Below, piece after piece: positions 18,101 through 26,063 of a stretch of 64,000 nucleotides of DNA. A program made the translations under genes and the position numbers. The notes beneath the pieces are model-generated. The model saw only the letters and a program-made list of their open reading frames with translations, was not told the origin of the DNA and made no database searches. Every line of letters starts with the position of its first letter. Position 1 is the first letter of the stretch. This DNA is from Ulvibacterium sp965228935 (GTDB taxonomy: Bacteria; Bacteroidota; Bacteroidia; Flavobacteriales; Flavobacteriaceae), in assembly GCF_965228935.1 (NCBI RefSeq), contig NZ_OZ245846.1, positions 5,818,140-5,882,139 on the forward strand. Reading direction: 5' to 3'.

Positions 18101-19290
18101 TCATTCGCGTCATTTCGGGGAAGTACATTGCTGGGATCATTGAAGAATCCGGCGGGGGCAGCGTTCAAAACCCCTAATCGGGTCTGTTCCTCGATGGCCT
18201 CGCCCAAATCCTGAATGGCGACAACGTTACGAACATTCAAGGTTTGTTGGCTCCTATTGGTTACCCATACCTCCAAACGAGTAATCTGGACTTGACTTTG
18301 GATAAAAGGATAATTGGCCAAAGCGCCATCATATTGATCCCGAAAATATTGGGCCAAGAAAAAGTGTTTGTCCTCATCATAGTCCAGAGCGGTGATGGAA
18401 AAGTCGTTCAAGGTACCTCCTCCCTGCGCAACTACCGTATTGTTCTGGGAACGCTGCTCGGAAAACACCGCAGTAACCCTGGTCTTTCCAAACTGCAATT
18501 GGGTCTTTACCCCGAAAAGGCTTTGCGCTCCTTGAATCAATGAACTGTTTAAAGGCATGTTTACATTTCCAACTTCTATTTTTTGGATGATGTCATCCTC
18601 TGTTGGCGTATAGTCCAGTTTTACGATGTTCTGAAAATCAAAAGTCGCCTCCGTATCATAATTTGCAGTCACCTGTAACCGCTCACCAATTTTACCCAAC
18701 ATACTTAAACTGATACGTTGGTCAAAGTCAAACGAAAGATTGGTCCTATTTCGAGGTGAGAGGGCGGGATTGTCATTTTTCTGCCAGATGACCCCTAGAT
18801 CCATGGCCACGGATCCTTGGGGTATAACTTCAATGGTATTTCCCCCAAAAACGGACTGAAAAAAGTTATTATTGATATAAAAATTGGGAAGCAGATTTCT
18901 ACGTGCTTCCTCACTACCTTCCTTCTTACCGGAATAGGCATCGGACTTTTCCTTGAAATATTCCTTGATGCCCTCCTGTCTGACCAACTCCATGTATTGT
19001 TCCGGAGTAAGGATAATAGGATAGCCTATATTAAACTCCCCGATACTTTCATTGTAAATGTACCTATCCAGTTTAGGGTCGTAAATATATTTGGAGACTA
19101 TACTTTCAGGATTGGGCATTACTAATTTTCCCAAATCCGGGCCTGTCTTCACCGAGTCCTGTTGTTGCTCAACAGGTTCCTCACCCTCTGTTTCCTGGGC
19201 CACGGCAGGTACCGTGATCATCAGAAACAAGAGGAATAGAAAAGTAAGCTTAAATGAAAATTTAAGAAATTGCTTGGCCCCTTTTTTCAA
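12142..19290 (-). CDS. sprA: SprA/Sov, outer-membrane translocon of the type IX secretion system
   Basis: A 2382-residue protein matching SprA (Sov in Porphyromonas), the giant beta-barrel through which T9SS cargo crosses the outer membrane. A signal peptide (FLFLLFLMITVPAVAQ) precedes an N-terminal plug-like region with IYDPKLDRYIYNESIGEFNI, long alternating beta segments and a C-terminal strand ending AGFTLRYNFGN. The start is the TTG at 19290: the only later Met would cut the signal peptide, and an in-frame stop lies just upstream. It begins 5 bases after the ruvA stop, so ruvA-sprA are cotranscribed. The 1863-residue type B cargo protein at 55137-60728 is a likely client. Length is typical of the family. 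Confidence 0.97.
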   Translation of the reverse strand: MKKGAKQFLKFSFKLTFLFLLFLMITVPAVAQETEGEEPVEQQQDSVKTGPDLGKLVMPNPESIVSKYIYDPKLDRYIYNESIGEFNIGYPIILTPEQYMELVRQEGIKEYFKEKSDAYSGKKEGSEEARRNLLPNFYINNNFFQSVFGGNTIEVIPQGSVAMDLGVIWQKNDNPALSPRNRTNLSFDFDQRISLSMLGKIGERLQVTANYDTEATFDFQNIVKLDYTPTEDDIIQKIEVGNVNMPLNSSLIQGAQSLFGVKTQLQFGKTRVTAVFSEQRSQNNTVVAQGGGTLNDFSITALDYDEDKHFFLAQYFRDQYDGALANYPFIQSQVQITRLEVWVTNRSQQTLNVRNVVAIQDLGEAIEEQTRLGVLNAAPAGFFNDPSNVLPRNDANDFDPEQIGTGALTESIRDIATVEAGFNIPGYVSNQGFDYAILENARKLEAGRDYDFNSQLGYISLNQRLSNDEVLGVAFQYTFNGQVFQVGEFANGGLDATTVSSGANPIIENNTLILKLLKSNITNISDPIWDLMMKNIYATGAFQLSQEDFKMNILYSDPTPRNYITPVDDTTWPTGLEEDILLKVFNLDRLNIYNDVQPGGDGFFDFVPGITVNTQGGLIIFTKVEPFGEYLFEELGGGVYENVQGYNPNQQQYVFRDMYELTKAAALQDPEKNKFILKGRYKSEGSSGIPIGAFNVPRGSVRVTAGGRQLQEGIDYTVNYQAGTVQILDPSLEASNTPINISVENNAVFGQQTRRFTGINVEHQFNENFVLGGTWLNLNERPLTQKSNFGVEPVNNTIFGLNGNFSTEVPFLTRMVNKLPNIDTDVPSNVSVRAEVAWLRPNSPKNADFQGETTTYLDDFEGAQALIDIRGSLGWTLASTPLEFVPGGQLLGSSPEDPDNLLNGYGRAKMAWYTIDPIFYTNQRPSGVSDSDVSTNPTRRIFVDEVFPQVDIAQGQTTVQNTLDLAYYPNQKGPYNNNPNFDTETPNNKWAGIMRSLSSTNFEQSNVEFVQFWVLDPYVDGTSTSPGELVLNLGNISEDILRDGKKQYENGLPGVESNDLVAPTSWGEVPATQSLVYAFDASETNRSLQDIGFDGLDDAGEASVYTNNTGNDPALDNYQYYLNREGGILERYIDFNNPDGNSPVEVTNTNRGSTTLPDVEDIDRDLTMNTVNSYYEYRIPIRPNTTIDDLYVTDIKEGVTPELPDGSQLNRRWIQYKIPLSDFTEAVGGITDFRSVSFMRMYLTNFSSDVVLRFATLDLVRGDWRTYLKNLQDENVDTDPTDDGTVVDVNTVNIEENNSRIPIPYVLPPGVVREQLNNNNTIIRQNEQSLSIVVENLESEDSRGVFKNLNIDLRQYERIKMFMHAEKIADSDYSDDDIPLVGFFRIGTDFTQNFYQIELPLRFTPFTATSASEIWPEENEMDIALSDLNKVKSLWINSGDLSEVRFFEVENGEVIPVEEFAPRTPGRLRIGIKGNPSLGSIRSMMVGIKNTDDLPARGEVWFNELRLAGLDNNGGWAAVAAVDANLADFANVSATGSRSTSGFGAIDQMPNERAREDAISYDLVTNVNLGQLLPKKWGIQLPFNYGISEQLITPEFDPVYDDLKLDDLIDTAPTAEAAEEIREQAEDYTKRTSINFIGVRKDRGEEADANFYDIENFTFNYSYNETNHRDFEIANLQDQNVVTGFVYNHAFEPVEVAPFAKKDSLFTGKYWQWLKDLNLNLLPATVSVNSNINRQFNRQRFRDVREEGVERLELPELQQRNYQFNWQYAINYNLTKSLRLNFTGSNNNIVRNFLEDEDNPNSEIDQTLGLWDGFWDLGEPNRHSQQMQVNYELPFNKIPALDFINAQYTYTSNFDWQRGGDALREVAGEDINTVQNANTHNLTANLTMQKFYDMIGLKKRDGKVAVNRAPIRRDKAGNTAAGEEAQKPKTSALFNTVVDILTMVKRLNVNYNETNGKVLPGYTQSIGFIGSLRPSFGFVFGSQADVRFDAARNGWLTQFGGFNEQYLERTNKQLNITATAQVTPDLTIDLSADRQLSSSYQENFEVIPDIENGGLQYNQLLGNQFGNFSISTMMIGTAFSKSDEFTSETFEKFKENRLIIANRLVTDRGQAIGELDEDGFPQLYGKTNQEVLLPAFFAAYTGQDVNRVNLDAFRDIPIPNWNIKYTGLMRNKWFKKKFKRFSLTHGYRAAYSINSFQTNLEKENGSIDSETGDLLPDLILNNVVLTDQFNPLMRVDFEMRNSVSVLAEVRTDRALSLSFDNNLMTEVNGKEYTLGLGYRFKDVQFVTNIGGNKTRLKGDLNLKADVTLRDNITIIRNLDIDNNQITSGQNLLSIKFTADYALNKNLNALFFYDHSFSQFAVSTAFPQTTINAGFTLRYNFGN

Positions 19291-19295
19291 ACTTG

Positions 19296-19877
19296 TTACA
19301 AATTTTTAAGCGCGTGTTTAATAATGTTCTCAACGCTTAGAGAAGGGTCTTGGTTTAGAACTTTGTCCACTGCCTTTTCGGCCTGTCTTCGGGCAAAGCC
19401 AAGAACCTCTAAAGCAGATAACGCTTCTTCTTTATTTGTATTGTTTGAATCAATGGAAACTTCACCCATATCGTAGACCTTCAAAATTTTGTCCCTAAGG
19501 TCCAAAATAACCCTTTGTGCGGTTTTTGCCCCAATCCCCTTTATGGCTTGAATTGTGGCCACATTGTCATTGGCAATGGCCTCCCGTATTTGGGGCGGTG
19601 ACAGGGAGGACAACATGGTTCTTGCCGTACTGGAACCTATCCCCGAAACGGATAGTAGTAAACGAAATATTTCACGCTCGGATTTCTCCGCAAAACCAAA
19701 CAAGGTATGCGAGTCTTCCTTTACCTGTAAATGGGTAAAGAGATTGATACTCTCCGAATCGGATATTTTAGAAAATGTATGGAGCGATATATTTACGAAA
19801 TAACCCACTCCCCCACACTCAATAATGACATGGGTAGGGTTCTTTTCTATAAGCTTTCCTTTAAGGTGATGTATCAT
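19296..19877 (-). CDS. ruvA: Holliday junction branch migration complex subunit RuvA
   Basis: A 193-residue protein that binds four-way DNA junctions and loads the RuvB motor (28691-29713 in this window). The N-terminal OB-fold begins MIHHLKGKLIEKNPTHVIIE. Two helix-hairpin-helix motifs follow: LLSVSGIGSSTARTMLSSL and IKGIGAKTAQRVILDLRDK. A C-terminal domain that contacts RuvB begins near EALSALEVLGF. All three domains are complete. It lies upstream of sprA with a 5-base gap and 129 bases downstream of maeB. Confidence 0.97.
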   Translation of the reverse strand: MIHHLKGKLIEKNPTHVIIECGGVGYFVNISLHTFSKISDSESINLFTHLQVKEDSHTLFGFAEKSEREIFRLLLSVSGIGSSTARTMLSSLSPPQIREAIANDNVATIQAIKGIGAKTAQRVILDLRDKILKVYDMGEVSIDSNNTNKEEALSALEVLGFARRQAEKAVDKVLNQDPSLSVENIIKHALKNL

Positions 19878-19880
19878 GTA

Positions 19881-19944
19881 TCAAGTTTCAAGTAGCAAAT
19901 TCAAGTTTCAAAATCAATTTGATAGGTTTCGGTCATCAAGTTTA
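19881..19944. repeat. Direct repeat TCAAGTTTCAA upstream of ruvA
   Basis: TCAAGTTTCAA occurs at 19881-19891 and 19901-19911, and a shorter copy TCAAGTTTA at 19936-19944. They lie in the leader region between maeB and ruvA. Similar A/T-rich doublets are seen at 3527-3552. No function can be assigned. Confidence 0.5.
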
Positions 19945-20006
19945 AAGCATGAATTCAATCTGTGATGATAGGTCTTTGATTACTACGTTAAATTACCTAC
20001 CAAACA

Positions 20007-22301
20007 TCATTTTCCAGCTTTAGCCCGTTTACGTCTTTCCCGTTCCTGGGCATCTATGACCGCCACGGCCGTCATGTTTACCATTTCATCAACACTGGCA
20101 CCCAGTTGCAGGATATGAACGGCTTTTCGCAATCCCAACATTATGGGTCCAATGACATCCGCGGCATGCAATTCCTTCAACAATTTATAAGTAATGTTTG
20201 CGGATTCCAAGTTCGGGAATATCAAGGTATTCACCTTTTTCCCAGCAAGTTTTGAAAACGGGAATTGACTTTGGAGCATTTCCTTGTTCAAGGCAAAATC
20301 GGTCTGTATTTCCCCATCGACAATCAAATTGGGCCTTTCGGCATGTAGCTGTGCTACGGCCTTTTTTACTTTTGAGGCATTTGGGTGATTGGAAGCACCA
20401 AAATTGGCATAGGACAGCATGGCCACAACCGGATCAAAGCCAAAAGCACTACCCAGGTTGGCGGTCATTCTTGCAATTTCCGCCAACTCTTCTGCGTTGG
20501 GATCGATATTGATAGAGGTATCCGCTAAAATTAGTGGGCCATTGTTCGTTATCATAATATGGGCGGTTGCCGCCTTTCTTACTTTGGTCGCTCTTCCAAT
20601 AACCTCAAATACGGGTCTTACTACATTGGCATAGGCTCTTGAATACCCTGTAATCATACCATCGGCATCTCCTTCCAAGACCATCATGGCGCCAAAATAA
20701 TTGCGCTCCCTCATTTTTATTTTTGCACTGTACAGGGTGGTTCCGTTTCTCTTCCTACTTTCCCAATATCTTTGGGCGTAATGGTTTCTCTTTTCCAAGG
20801 AATCATCCCCATATTGATCGATTATGGGTACATCCACATCAAATTCCAATTCTTTTTTTAGTTCGGAAATAATCTGCTTATCCCCCAACAAAATGGGATG
20901 TGCAATACCCTCCTCATAGGCTATCTGTGCTGCTTTAAGAACATCCAAGTGGTCGGCTTCCGCAAAAACAATTCTTTTTGGGTTTATTTTTGCCCTGCTC
21001 ATAAGCAGGCGCATCACCTTGTTGTCATCTCCGGATCGCTGCAGGAGCATCTCGCCATAAGCTTCCCAATCGGTAATCGGGGCCTTTGAAACCCCACTCC
21101 GTATGGCCGCCTTAGCCACAGCCGGAGGGATTTCCGAAATAAGCCTTGGATCAAAAGGTTTAGGAATGATATAGTCCTTACCAAAAGTAAGTCTGGTCTC
21201 ACCATAGGTAATATTTACCTGTTCGGGGACGGGTTGCTTTGCCAAATCCGCCAAAGCCTTTACCGCGGCCATTTTCATCTCCTCATTGATCGCAGTGGCC
21301 CTTACATCCAGGGCACCCCTGAATATAAATGGGAATCCCAGGACGTTGTTTACCTGATTCGGATGATCGGAGCGTCCCGTAGCCATAATGATATCATCCC
21401 TGGTTTTGCAAGCCAGTTCATACTTTATCTCTGGATTTGGGTTCGCCATGGCAAAGACAATGGGGTTTTTGGCCATAGTCTTCAACATTTTCGGAGTTAC
21501 GATATCGGCAATGGACAGTCCAATAAAAACATCGGAATCCTTCATGGCCTCCTCCAGCGTATCTATTTTTTGGTCAGTGGCAAACTCCAACTTTTCATGG
21601 GACAGACCTGCCCTGTCCTTTCGGATTACACCTTTGCTATCCAACATAAGGATGTTTTCCGCCTTGGCTCCAAATGCCTTATACAACTTGGTGCAGGAAA
21701 CTGCGGCGGCCCCTGCCCCACTGACCACTATTTTTGCTTCCTCGATTTTCTTCTTTGTCAATTCCAATGCATTCAACAAGGCAGCCGCGGAAATGATGGC
21801 GGTTCCATGCTGATCATCATGCATTACGGGAATGTCCAGTTCTTCCTTTAACCGTCGTTCTATTTCGAAGGCTTCGGGAGCCTTGATATCCTCCAAATTG
21901 ATTCCACCAAAGGTAGGGGCAATGGTCTTTACCGTTTCCACAAATTTGTCCACATCCTCGGTGTCCAATTCAATATCTATTCCATCGATATCAGCGAAAA
22001 TCTTAAACAATAAACTCTTTCCCTCCATAACGGGTTTGGAAGCCTCAGGTCCGATATTTCCCAAACCCAATACAGCCGTTCCATTAGAAATCACGGCTAC
22101 AATATTGCCTTTGGAAGTGTACTTGTACACATCCTCTTGGTTTTTTTCGATTTCCAGACAGGGTTCCGCTACTCCAGGGGAATATGCCAATGCCAGGTCG
22201 CGTTGGGTAGCATAGGGTTTGGTAGGTACTATTTTAATTTTTCCGGGTCTGGGTTTGGCATGGTAGACCAAGGCTTCCTTTCTACGTTTCTCTTCACTCA
22301 T
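20007..22301 (-). CDS. maeB: NADP-dependent malic enzyme with C-terminal phosphotransacetylase-like domain
   Basis: A 764-residue MaeB-type enzyme that decarboxylates malate to pyruvate, giving NADPH. Residues 1-430 are the malic enzyme part: YSPGVAEPCLEI, a malate-site segment VMHDDQHGTAIISAAALLNA, and a nucleotide-binding GAGAAAVSCTKLY. Residues 430-764 are a phosphotransacetylase-like domain, which in known MaeB proteins regulates activity rather than catalysing acetyl transfer. Length is normal for this fusion. It has no close operon partner upstream and is 129 bases from ruvA. With PEP carboxykinase at 29932 it forms part of the C4/C3 node. Confidence 0.96.
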   Translation of the reverse strand: MSEEKRRKEALVYHAKPRPGKIKIVPTKPYATQRDLALAYSPGVAEPCLEIEKNQEDVYKYTSKGNIVAVISNGTAVLGLGNIGPEASKPVMEGKSLLFKIFADIDGIDIELDTEDVDKFVETVKTIAPTFGGINLEDIKAPEAFEIERRLKEELDIPVMHDDQHGTAIISAAALLNALELTKKKIEEAKIVVSGAGAAAVSCTKLYKAFGAKAENILMLDSKGVIRKDRAGLSHEKLEFATDQKIDTLEEAMKDSDVFIGLSIADIVTPKMLKTMAKNPIVFAMANPNPEIKYELACKTRDDIIMATGRSDHPNQVNNVLGFPFIFRGALDVRATAINEEMKMAAVKALADLAKQPVPEQVNITYGETRLTFGKDYIIPKPFDPRLISEIPPAVAKAAIRSGVSKAPITDWEAYGEMLLQRSGDDNKVMRLLMSRAKINPKRIVFAEADHLDVLKAAQIAYEEGIAHPILLGDKQIISELKKELEFDVDVPIIDQYGDDSLEKRNHYAQRYWESRKRNGTTLYSAKIKMRERNYFGAMMVLEGDADGMITGYSRAYANVVRPVFEVIGRATKVRKAATAHIMITNNGPLILADTSINIDPNAEELAEIARMTANLGSAFGFDPVVAMLSYANFGASNHPNASKVKKAVAQLHAERPNLIVDGEIQTDFALNKEMLQSQFPFSKLAGKKVNTLIFPNLESANITYKLLKELHAADVIGPIMLGLRKAVHILQLGASVDEMVNMTAVAVIDAQERERRKRAKAGK

Positions 22302-22362
22302 ATCCTAAGTTTGATCTGTAAATTTAGCCTAATCTTTTAGGAATGGGCTTTCTAAAAATAAA

Positions 22363-22390
22363 AAAGCATCAATAGTTTTATTGATGCTTT
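22363..22390 (-). terminator. Intrinsic terminator of the sodium/solute symporter gene
   Basis: AAAGCATCAAT (22363-22373) pairs with ATTGATGCTTT (22380-22390) around a 6-base loop. On the minus strand it is followed by TTTTTATTTTTAG. It lies 20 bases after the symporter stop codon and upstream of maeB. Confidence 0.88.
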
Positions 22391-22409
22391 CCCAAATGTC
22401 AAATCCATA

Positions 22410-24128
22410 CTACCAAAAGTATCCAACCACAATTGTTGTGATGACCAATAATACAATGGCGAGATACCTATAATTTTTATACCAGGGGAGCGCACGGAGT
22501 TCTTCGGTCTCCTCGGTAAACATTTTCTTTTTGTACGTATACTCCCTTACCTGCTCATCATCTGGAAGACCGGTCAACGAGCTGACCGTTACATGGACAA
22601 TAATGCTAATAACGAACAAAAGATTTGCTTTTGCCAGGAAATGGAAATCATTGAGGTAGGGGGAAATATCATATGCCGCCGACAATATCATAAAAAGAGC
22701 GAAGGCACCACCGACCAACAAACTAACAAAGGCTCCAGTACCATTCGCCCTTTTCCAAAAAAGTCCCAATATAAATGCAGATACCACGGGAGGACTGGTA
22801 AATGCGATGACTAACTGCAAATAGCCCCATAACGAATCACTCACCCTTTCGATGAACGGAACCCATGCAGAAGCAAGGACCACCAAAACAAGGGTAGCTA
22901 TTTGGCCTGCCCGAACCAATTGCTTACTGGTCATTTCCGGGCGAAGCTGCTTTACAAAATCCATAGTGATCAAGGTAGAAGCCGAATTGAAGGTTGCCGA
23001 AACCGAGGACATCATGGCCGCCAAGAGACCTGCTACGACCAGACCTAAAATCCCAGTAGGCAATAATTGAAATAGCAAAACCGGATAAGTAAGGTTAGGG
23101 CAATCCGCCAAGTTCTGGCACATTCCACCATCGGCCACGGGGTAGTTAAGGCCGGAAATATCCAGATTGTTAAAAAGCAATAAGGCCAATACACCGGGAA
23201 CGACCATGATAAAAATAACCGGGAGTTTCAAAAGTCCGGCAAATAGCGCACCCCATCTCCCATGGTTCAAGTCCTTGGCCCCCAAGACCCGTTGTACCAT
23301 AAACTGGTTATTGGCCCAAAAATAAAAGCCTAAAAGAGGAACCCCTGTTAATAACCCCCACCAGGGCATAAACTCATCATTGTCCGGACGTACCAGACTA
23401 AACACCTCGTCCGAATTGGACGGAATGAACTTGCCTTCGGCGGCCCTATCCCCAAAATTCACCTCCCCACCAGCTAACATGGCATCCAGTTTTCCCATCA
23501 TTCCTTGCCAACCTCCACCTAATTGGTCAAAGGCAAAGTAAGTGAGAAGACAGGAGCCGATGATGAGCAGCACGGCTTGTATGACCTCGGTCTGTATTAC
23601 GGAATTCAGACCCCCCGGAATGGTATACGCCGCTGCTGCAACAGCCAACATAATGATGATATAGGTTGAACTAATATCAGGGAACAACAACTTTAAAACA
23701 ATGCTTCCTACATAGAGACCGGCTGCCGTGTCCACAAGAACATTTCCCAAAATGGTTATAAAGGAAAAATAGTAGCGTGATCGCTTGTCGTACCGACGCA
23801 TCATAAATTCCGGCATGGTGTATACCCCGGATTTCAAATAAAAGGGCAGGAAAAAAATGGAAAAGAAAATTAGGATGACAACGGCATACCATTCATAGTT
23901 ATAAACATTGATATTGGTCTGAAAGCCATCCGAGGCCAACCCCACCAGGGTGGAACTAGAAATATTGGCCGAAAATAATGCGATACCTACAATGGGCCAG
24001 GTCATGGTCCTACCTCCCAGAAAATAATCCTCCGAACTGCTTCTCTTGGACTTTGATATCCCATATATGATAATTCCTACGAGATAAACCAGAATTACAA
24101 TAACGTCCAAAGTTTCCAATCCGCCCAT
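22410..24128 (-). CDS. Sodium/solute symporter, SSS (SLC5) family
   Basis: A 572-residue membrane protein with about 14 hydrophobic helices. Family features are SEDYFLGGRTMTWPIVGIAL after the first helix, a helix with SANISSSTLVGL, VYTMPEFMMRRYDKRSR, and DTAAGLYVGSIVLKLLFPD. It resembles the SGLT branch (sugars, inositol or related solutes), but the substrate cannot be read from sequence. It stands alone with its own terminator. A LacI-type palindrome lies about 200 bases upstream (24323-24340) and would suit carbohydrate control. Confidence 0.9.
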   Translation of the reverse strand: MGGLETLDVIVILVYLVGIIIYGISKSKRSSSEDYFLGGRTMTWPIVGIALFSANISSSTLVGLASDGFQTNINVYNYEWYAVVILIFFSIFFLPFYLKSGVYTMPEFMMRRYDKRSRYYFSFITILGNVLVDTAAGLYVGSIVLKLLFPDISSTYIIIMLAVAAAAYTIPGGLNSVIQTEVIQAVLLIIGSCLLTYFAFDQLGGGWQGMMGKLDAMLAGGEVNFGDRAAEGKFIPSNSDEVFSLVRPDNDEFMPWWGLLTGVPLLGFYFWANNQFMVQRVLGAKDLNHGRWGALFAGLLKLPVIFIMVVPGVLALLLFNNLDISGLNYPVADGGMCQNLADCPNLTYPVLLFQLLPTGILGLVVAGLLAAMMSSVSATFNSASTLITMDFVKQLRPEMTSKQLVRAGQIATLVLVVLASAWVPFIERVSDSLWGYLQLVIAFTSPPVVSAFILGLFWKRANGTGAFVSLLVGGAFALFMILSAAYDISPYLNDFHFLAKANLLFVISIIVHVTVSSLTGLPDDEQVREYTYKKKMFTEETEELRALPWYKNYRYLAIVLLVITTIVVGYFW

Positions 24129-24322
24129 GATAGTGTTGATTTAGTTTAGTCAGTTTTATTGGTTCATTTTGGCATCTCGGCAATCAATCGCTATTATTTT
24201 AAAATATCGTCCATATCTATCGCCCACTTTTAAGAAATCCACAAAATAGAACCGTCTCCGAATATAGCGTTTTTCATGAGTTCTTAAAAAAATCTTAAAA
24301 AGAAAATGGTAAATTTTATTAC

Positions 24323-24340
24323 GAAAACGTTTGCGTTTTC
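24323..24340. promoter_or_regulatory. LacI-type palindrome upstream of the symporter gene
   Basis: GAAAACG-TTTG-CGTTTTC is a perfect 7-base inverted repeat around 4 bases, containing the central ACGT core AAACGTTT typical of LacI-family operators. It lies upstream of the symporter and beyond the end of queG. It could instead be part of a queG terminator, but its core and lack of an adjacent T-run favour an operator. No LacI regulator gene is in the window. Confidence 0.4.
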
Positions 24341-24371
24341 CGGCTTACAGAAAAAGAGATGAAGAAAACCC

Positions 24372-24390
24372 TAAGGTTTTGAAAACCTTA
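24372..24390 (-). terminator. Possible weak terminator after queG
   Basis: TAAGGTTTT and AAAACCTTA form a perfect 9-base palindrome around one G, 10 bases beyond the queG stop. On the minus strand GGGTTTTCTTCATCTCTTTTT follows. The tail is interrupted, so this is a weak candidate. Confidence 0.4.
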
Positions 24391-24399
24391 CCTTTAAAT

Positions 24400-25320
24400 T
24401 TACTTCACAAATTTGATATTTCTTTTGAGGCCGGAAAATTTTGTGCGCTTTACGGCCGATTTTTGAAAGACCTTTTTGAAGACATCCTCCGTTATTTCAT
24501 CCCAATCCTTTTTGGTCATGGATAGTAATTCCGGTTTGGGATCAAACAGGGGTTCGTTATGCGATTTGGAAAATCGATTCCACGGACAGACATCCTGACA
24601 AATATCACAACCGAAAATCCAATCCTCAAATTGGTCCTTGACCGAAGTAGGAATTTCATTTTTGAGTTCAATGGTAAAATAGGATATGCACTTGCTCCCA
24701 TCCACTACATAAGGCTCCACAATAGCTTCTGTGGGACAGGCATCGATACAAGCGGTACAGGAACCACAATGATCGGTCACCGGTGAATCGTATTCCAATT
24801 CCAGATCCACTATAAGCTCTGCGATGAAATAGAAAGAACCTACCTGTTGTGTGAGCAGGTTGCTATGCTTACCCATCCAGCCCAAACCACTTTTGGCAGC
24901 CCAGGCCTTGTCCAATACCGGAGCGGAATCTACAAAGGCCCGCCCATGAATCTCCCCGATTTCCCCTTGAATGTACTGGAGCAGGTTCTTAAGCTTTTCC
25001 TGTATCACAAAGTGGTAGTCCATACCATAGGCGTATTTCGACACCTTAAAAGTGTCCTTTATTTGGCTCTCGGATGGGTAATAATTCAATAGCAACGAAA
25101 TCACCGACCTTGCCCCATCTACCAGCTTGGTAGGATCCAAACGCTTGTCAAAATGGTTTTCCATATAATGCATCTCCCCGTGCATGTCGTTTTTCAACCA
25201 TTTTTCGAGTCTAGGGGCCTCTTCCTCCAAAAACCCGGCTTTCGAGATACCACAGGACAAAAAACCGAGGCGCCTGGCTTCGGTTTTAATGAGATTGGTA
25301 TGTTTTTGTCTCGTTCCCAA
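24400..25320 (-). CDS. queG: Epoxyqueuosine reductase QueG
   Basis: A 306-residue iron-sulfur and cobalamin enzyme that reduces epoxyqueuosine to queuosine at position 34 of tRNA. The catalytic Asp lies in RAFVDSAPVLDKAWA (Asp131). Two 4Fe-4S motifs are CGSCTACIDACPTEAI (185-200) and CDICQDVCPWNRFS (238-251). It starts with TTG at 25320; the conserved N-terminal region (TNLIKTEARRLGFLSCGIS) begins a few codons in and no ATG is available before it. Length is near the shorter bacterial form without the C-terminal HEAT repeats. The 278 bases upstream show no other gene. Confidence 0.95.
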   Translation of the reverse strand: MGTRQKHTNLIKTEARRLGFLSCGISKAGFLEEEAPRLEKWLKNDMHGEMHYMENHFDKRLDPTKLVDGARSVISLLLNYYPSESQIKDTFKVSKYAYGMDYHFVIQEKLKNLLQYIQGEIGEIHGRAFVDSAPVLDKAWAAKSGLGWMGKHSNLLTQQVGSFYFIAELIVDLELEYDSPVTDHCGSCTACIDACPTEAIVEPYVVDGSKCISYFTIELKNEIPTSVKDQFEDWIFGCDICQDVCPWNRFSKSHNEPLFDPKPELLSMTKKDWDEITEDVFKKVFQKSAVKRTKFSGLKRNIKFVK

Positions 25321-25598
25321 CGGATATGCCCAAAACTTTCACAAAGTAGTTCTATAGGACGAAGGTACGTTATCCTATGGAAAAGAATTTAAACTATTTT
25401 TCTATCCAATGTTTTGGAGAACAAATACATGCAAATTCCCAAAATCCATATTACCAATATCCCTAAGGGGCCCTTACTATTTTATGAATGGATACCCCAG
25501 GATAAATATAACCTGTACCATTAACAAAAACCGGGTATTCAACGAATCGATGACTATTTAAATCGGTTTTACCAAGAGTAATGAAGTATTTAAAGTTA

Positions 25599-25967
25599 CT
25601 ATCGCCTAGCTGTATCAGGACCAATCTTGGATGATAATTCGCTAATGGAATTTACGGGGAAACCTCCTTTTTCGGCATGCTCCCTAATCAAAGCCTTGTT
25701 CTCGGCTTTATAAACACAATACACTTTGTTGTCGGTAACATAACTATGCAACCATTCGATTCCCGTATCCATTTCCTTAAGGACGGAACATGATTTTTGG
25801 GAGATTCCCTTAAGTTGTTCTTGAGTTAGTTTTCCGGCATCCGGAATCTCCCTTTCTATTAGGTAGGTCTTCATTTCCATGTCTCTAGAATTTTGTTGCG
25901 CATTCGCCTGAGTAGTGCCCATGGCAAAAAGCAATACGATCGTTCCTAAAGTTTTTGCAGTTTTCAT
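25599..25967 (-). CDS. Secreted DUF4242 (SCO4226-like) protein
   Basis: A 122-residue protein with a signal peptide (cleavage likely after ANA, residue 23) and one DUF4242 domain (about 32-117). The domain contains KTYLIEREIPDAGKLT, WLHSYVTDNKVYCVYKAEN and ALIREHAEKGGFPV, all typical. The family includes SCO4226 of Streptomyces, reported as nickel-binding; whether this member binds metal is unknown. Possible ligands include His75, His97 and Cys84. It has its own promoter-like TAATTTTG (25995-26002). The adjacent gene encodes a regulator whose N-terminal domain looks like the same family, so the two probably act together. Confidence 0.85.
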   Translation of the reverse strand: MKTAKTLGTIVLLFAMGTTQANAQQNSRDMEMKTYLIEREIPDAGKLTQEQLKGISQKSCSVLKEMDTGIEWLHSYVTDNKVYCVYKAENKALIREHAEKGGFPVNSISELSSKIGPDTARR

Positions 25968-25994
25968 AGTGTCGCTTTTTAAAAGTTATATTCA

Positions 25995-26029
25995 CAAAAT
26001 TAGATACGTGAAAAACGAAAAGCGGCAAA
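25995..26029 (-). promoter_or_regulatory. Candidate promoter of the secreted DUF4242 gene
   Basis: On the minus strand TTTG (26029-26026), a 23-base spacer and TAATTTTG (26002-25995) resemble the Bacteroidota promoter, with a spacer slightly longer than usual. It lies between the regulator stop codon and the DUF4242 gene, so this gene can be expressed apart from the regulator. Confidence 0.5.
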
Positions 26030-26063
26030 GAATAATTCTGATTATAAAAGCTTTAGACCAAAA

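Noticed and set aside
21234..21851. A 205-residue plus-strand frame opposite maeB.
   Set aside because: Antisense to a conserved gene with no recognisable domain; composition reflects the opposite frame.
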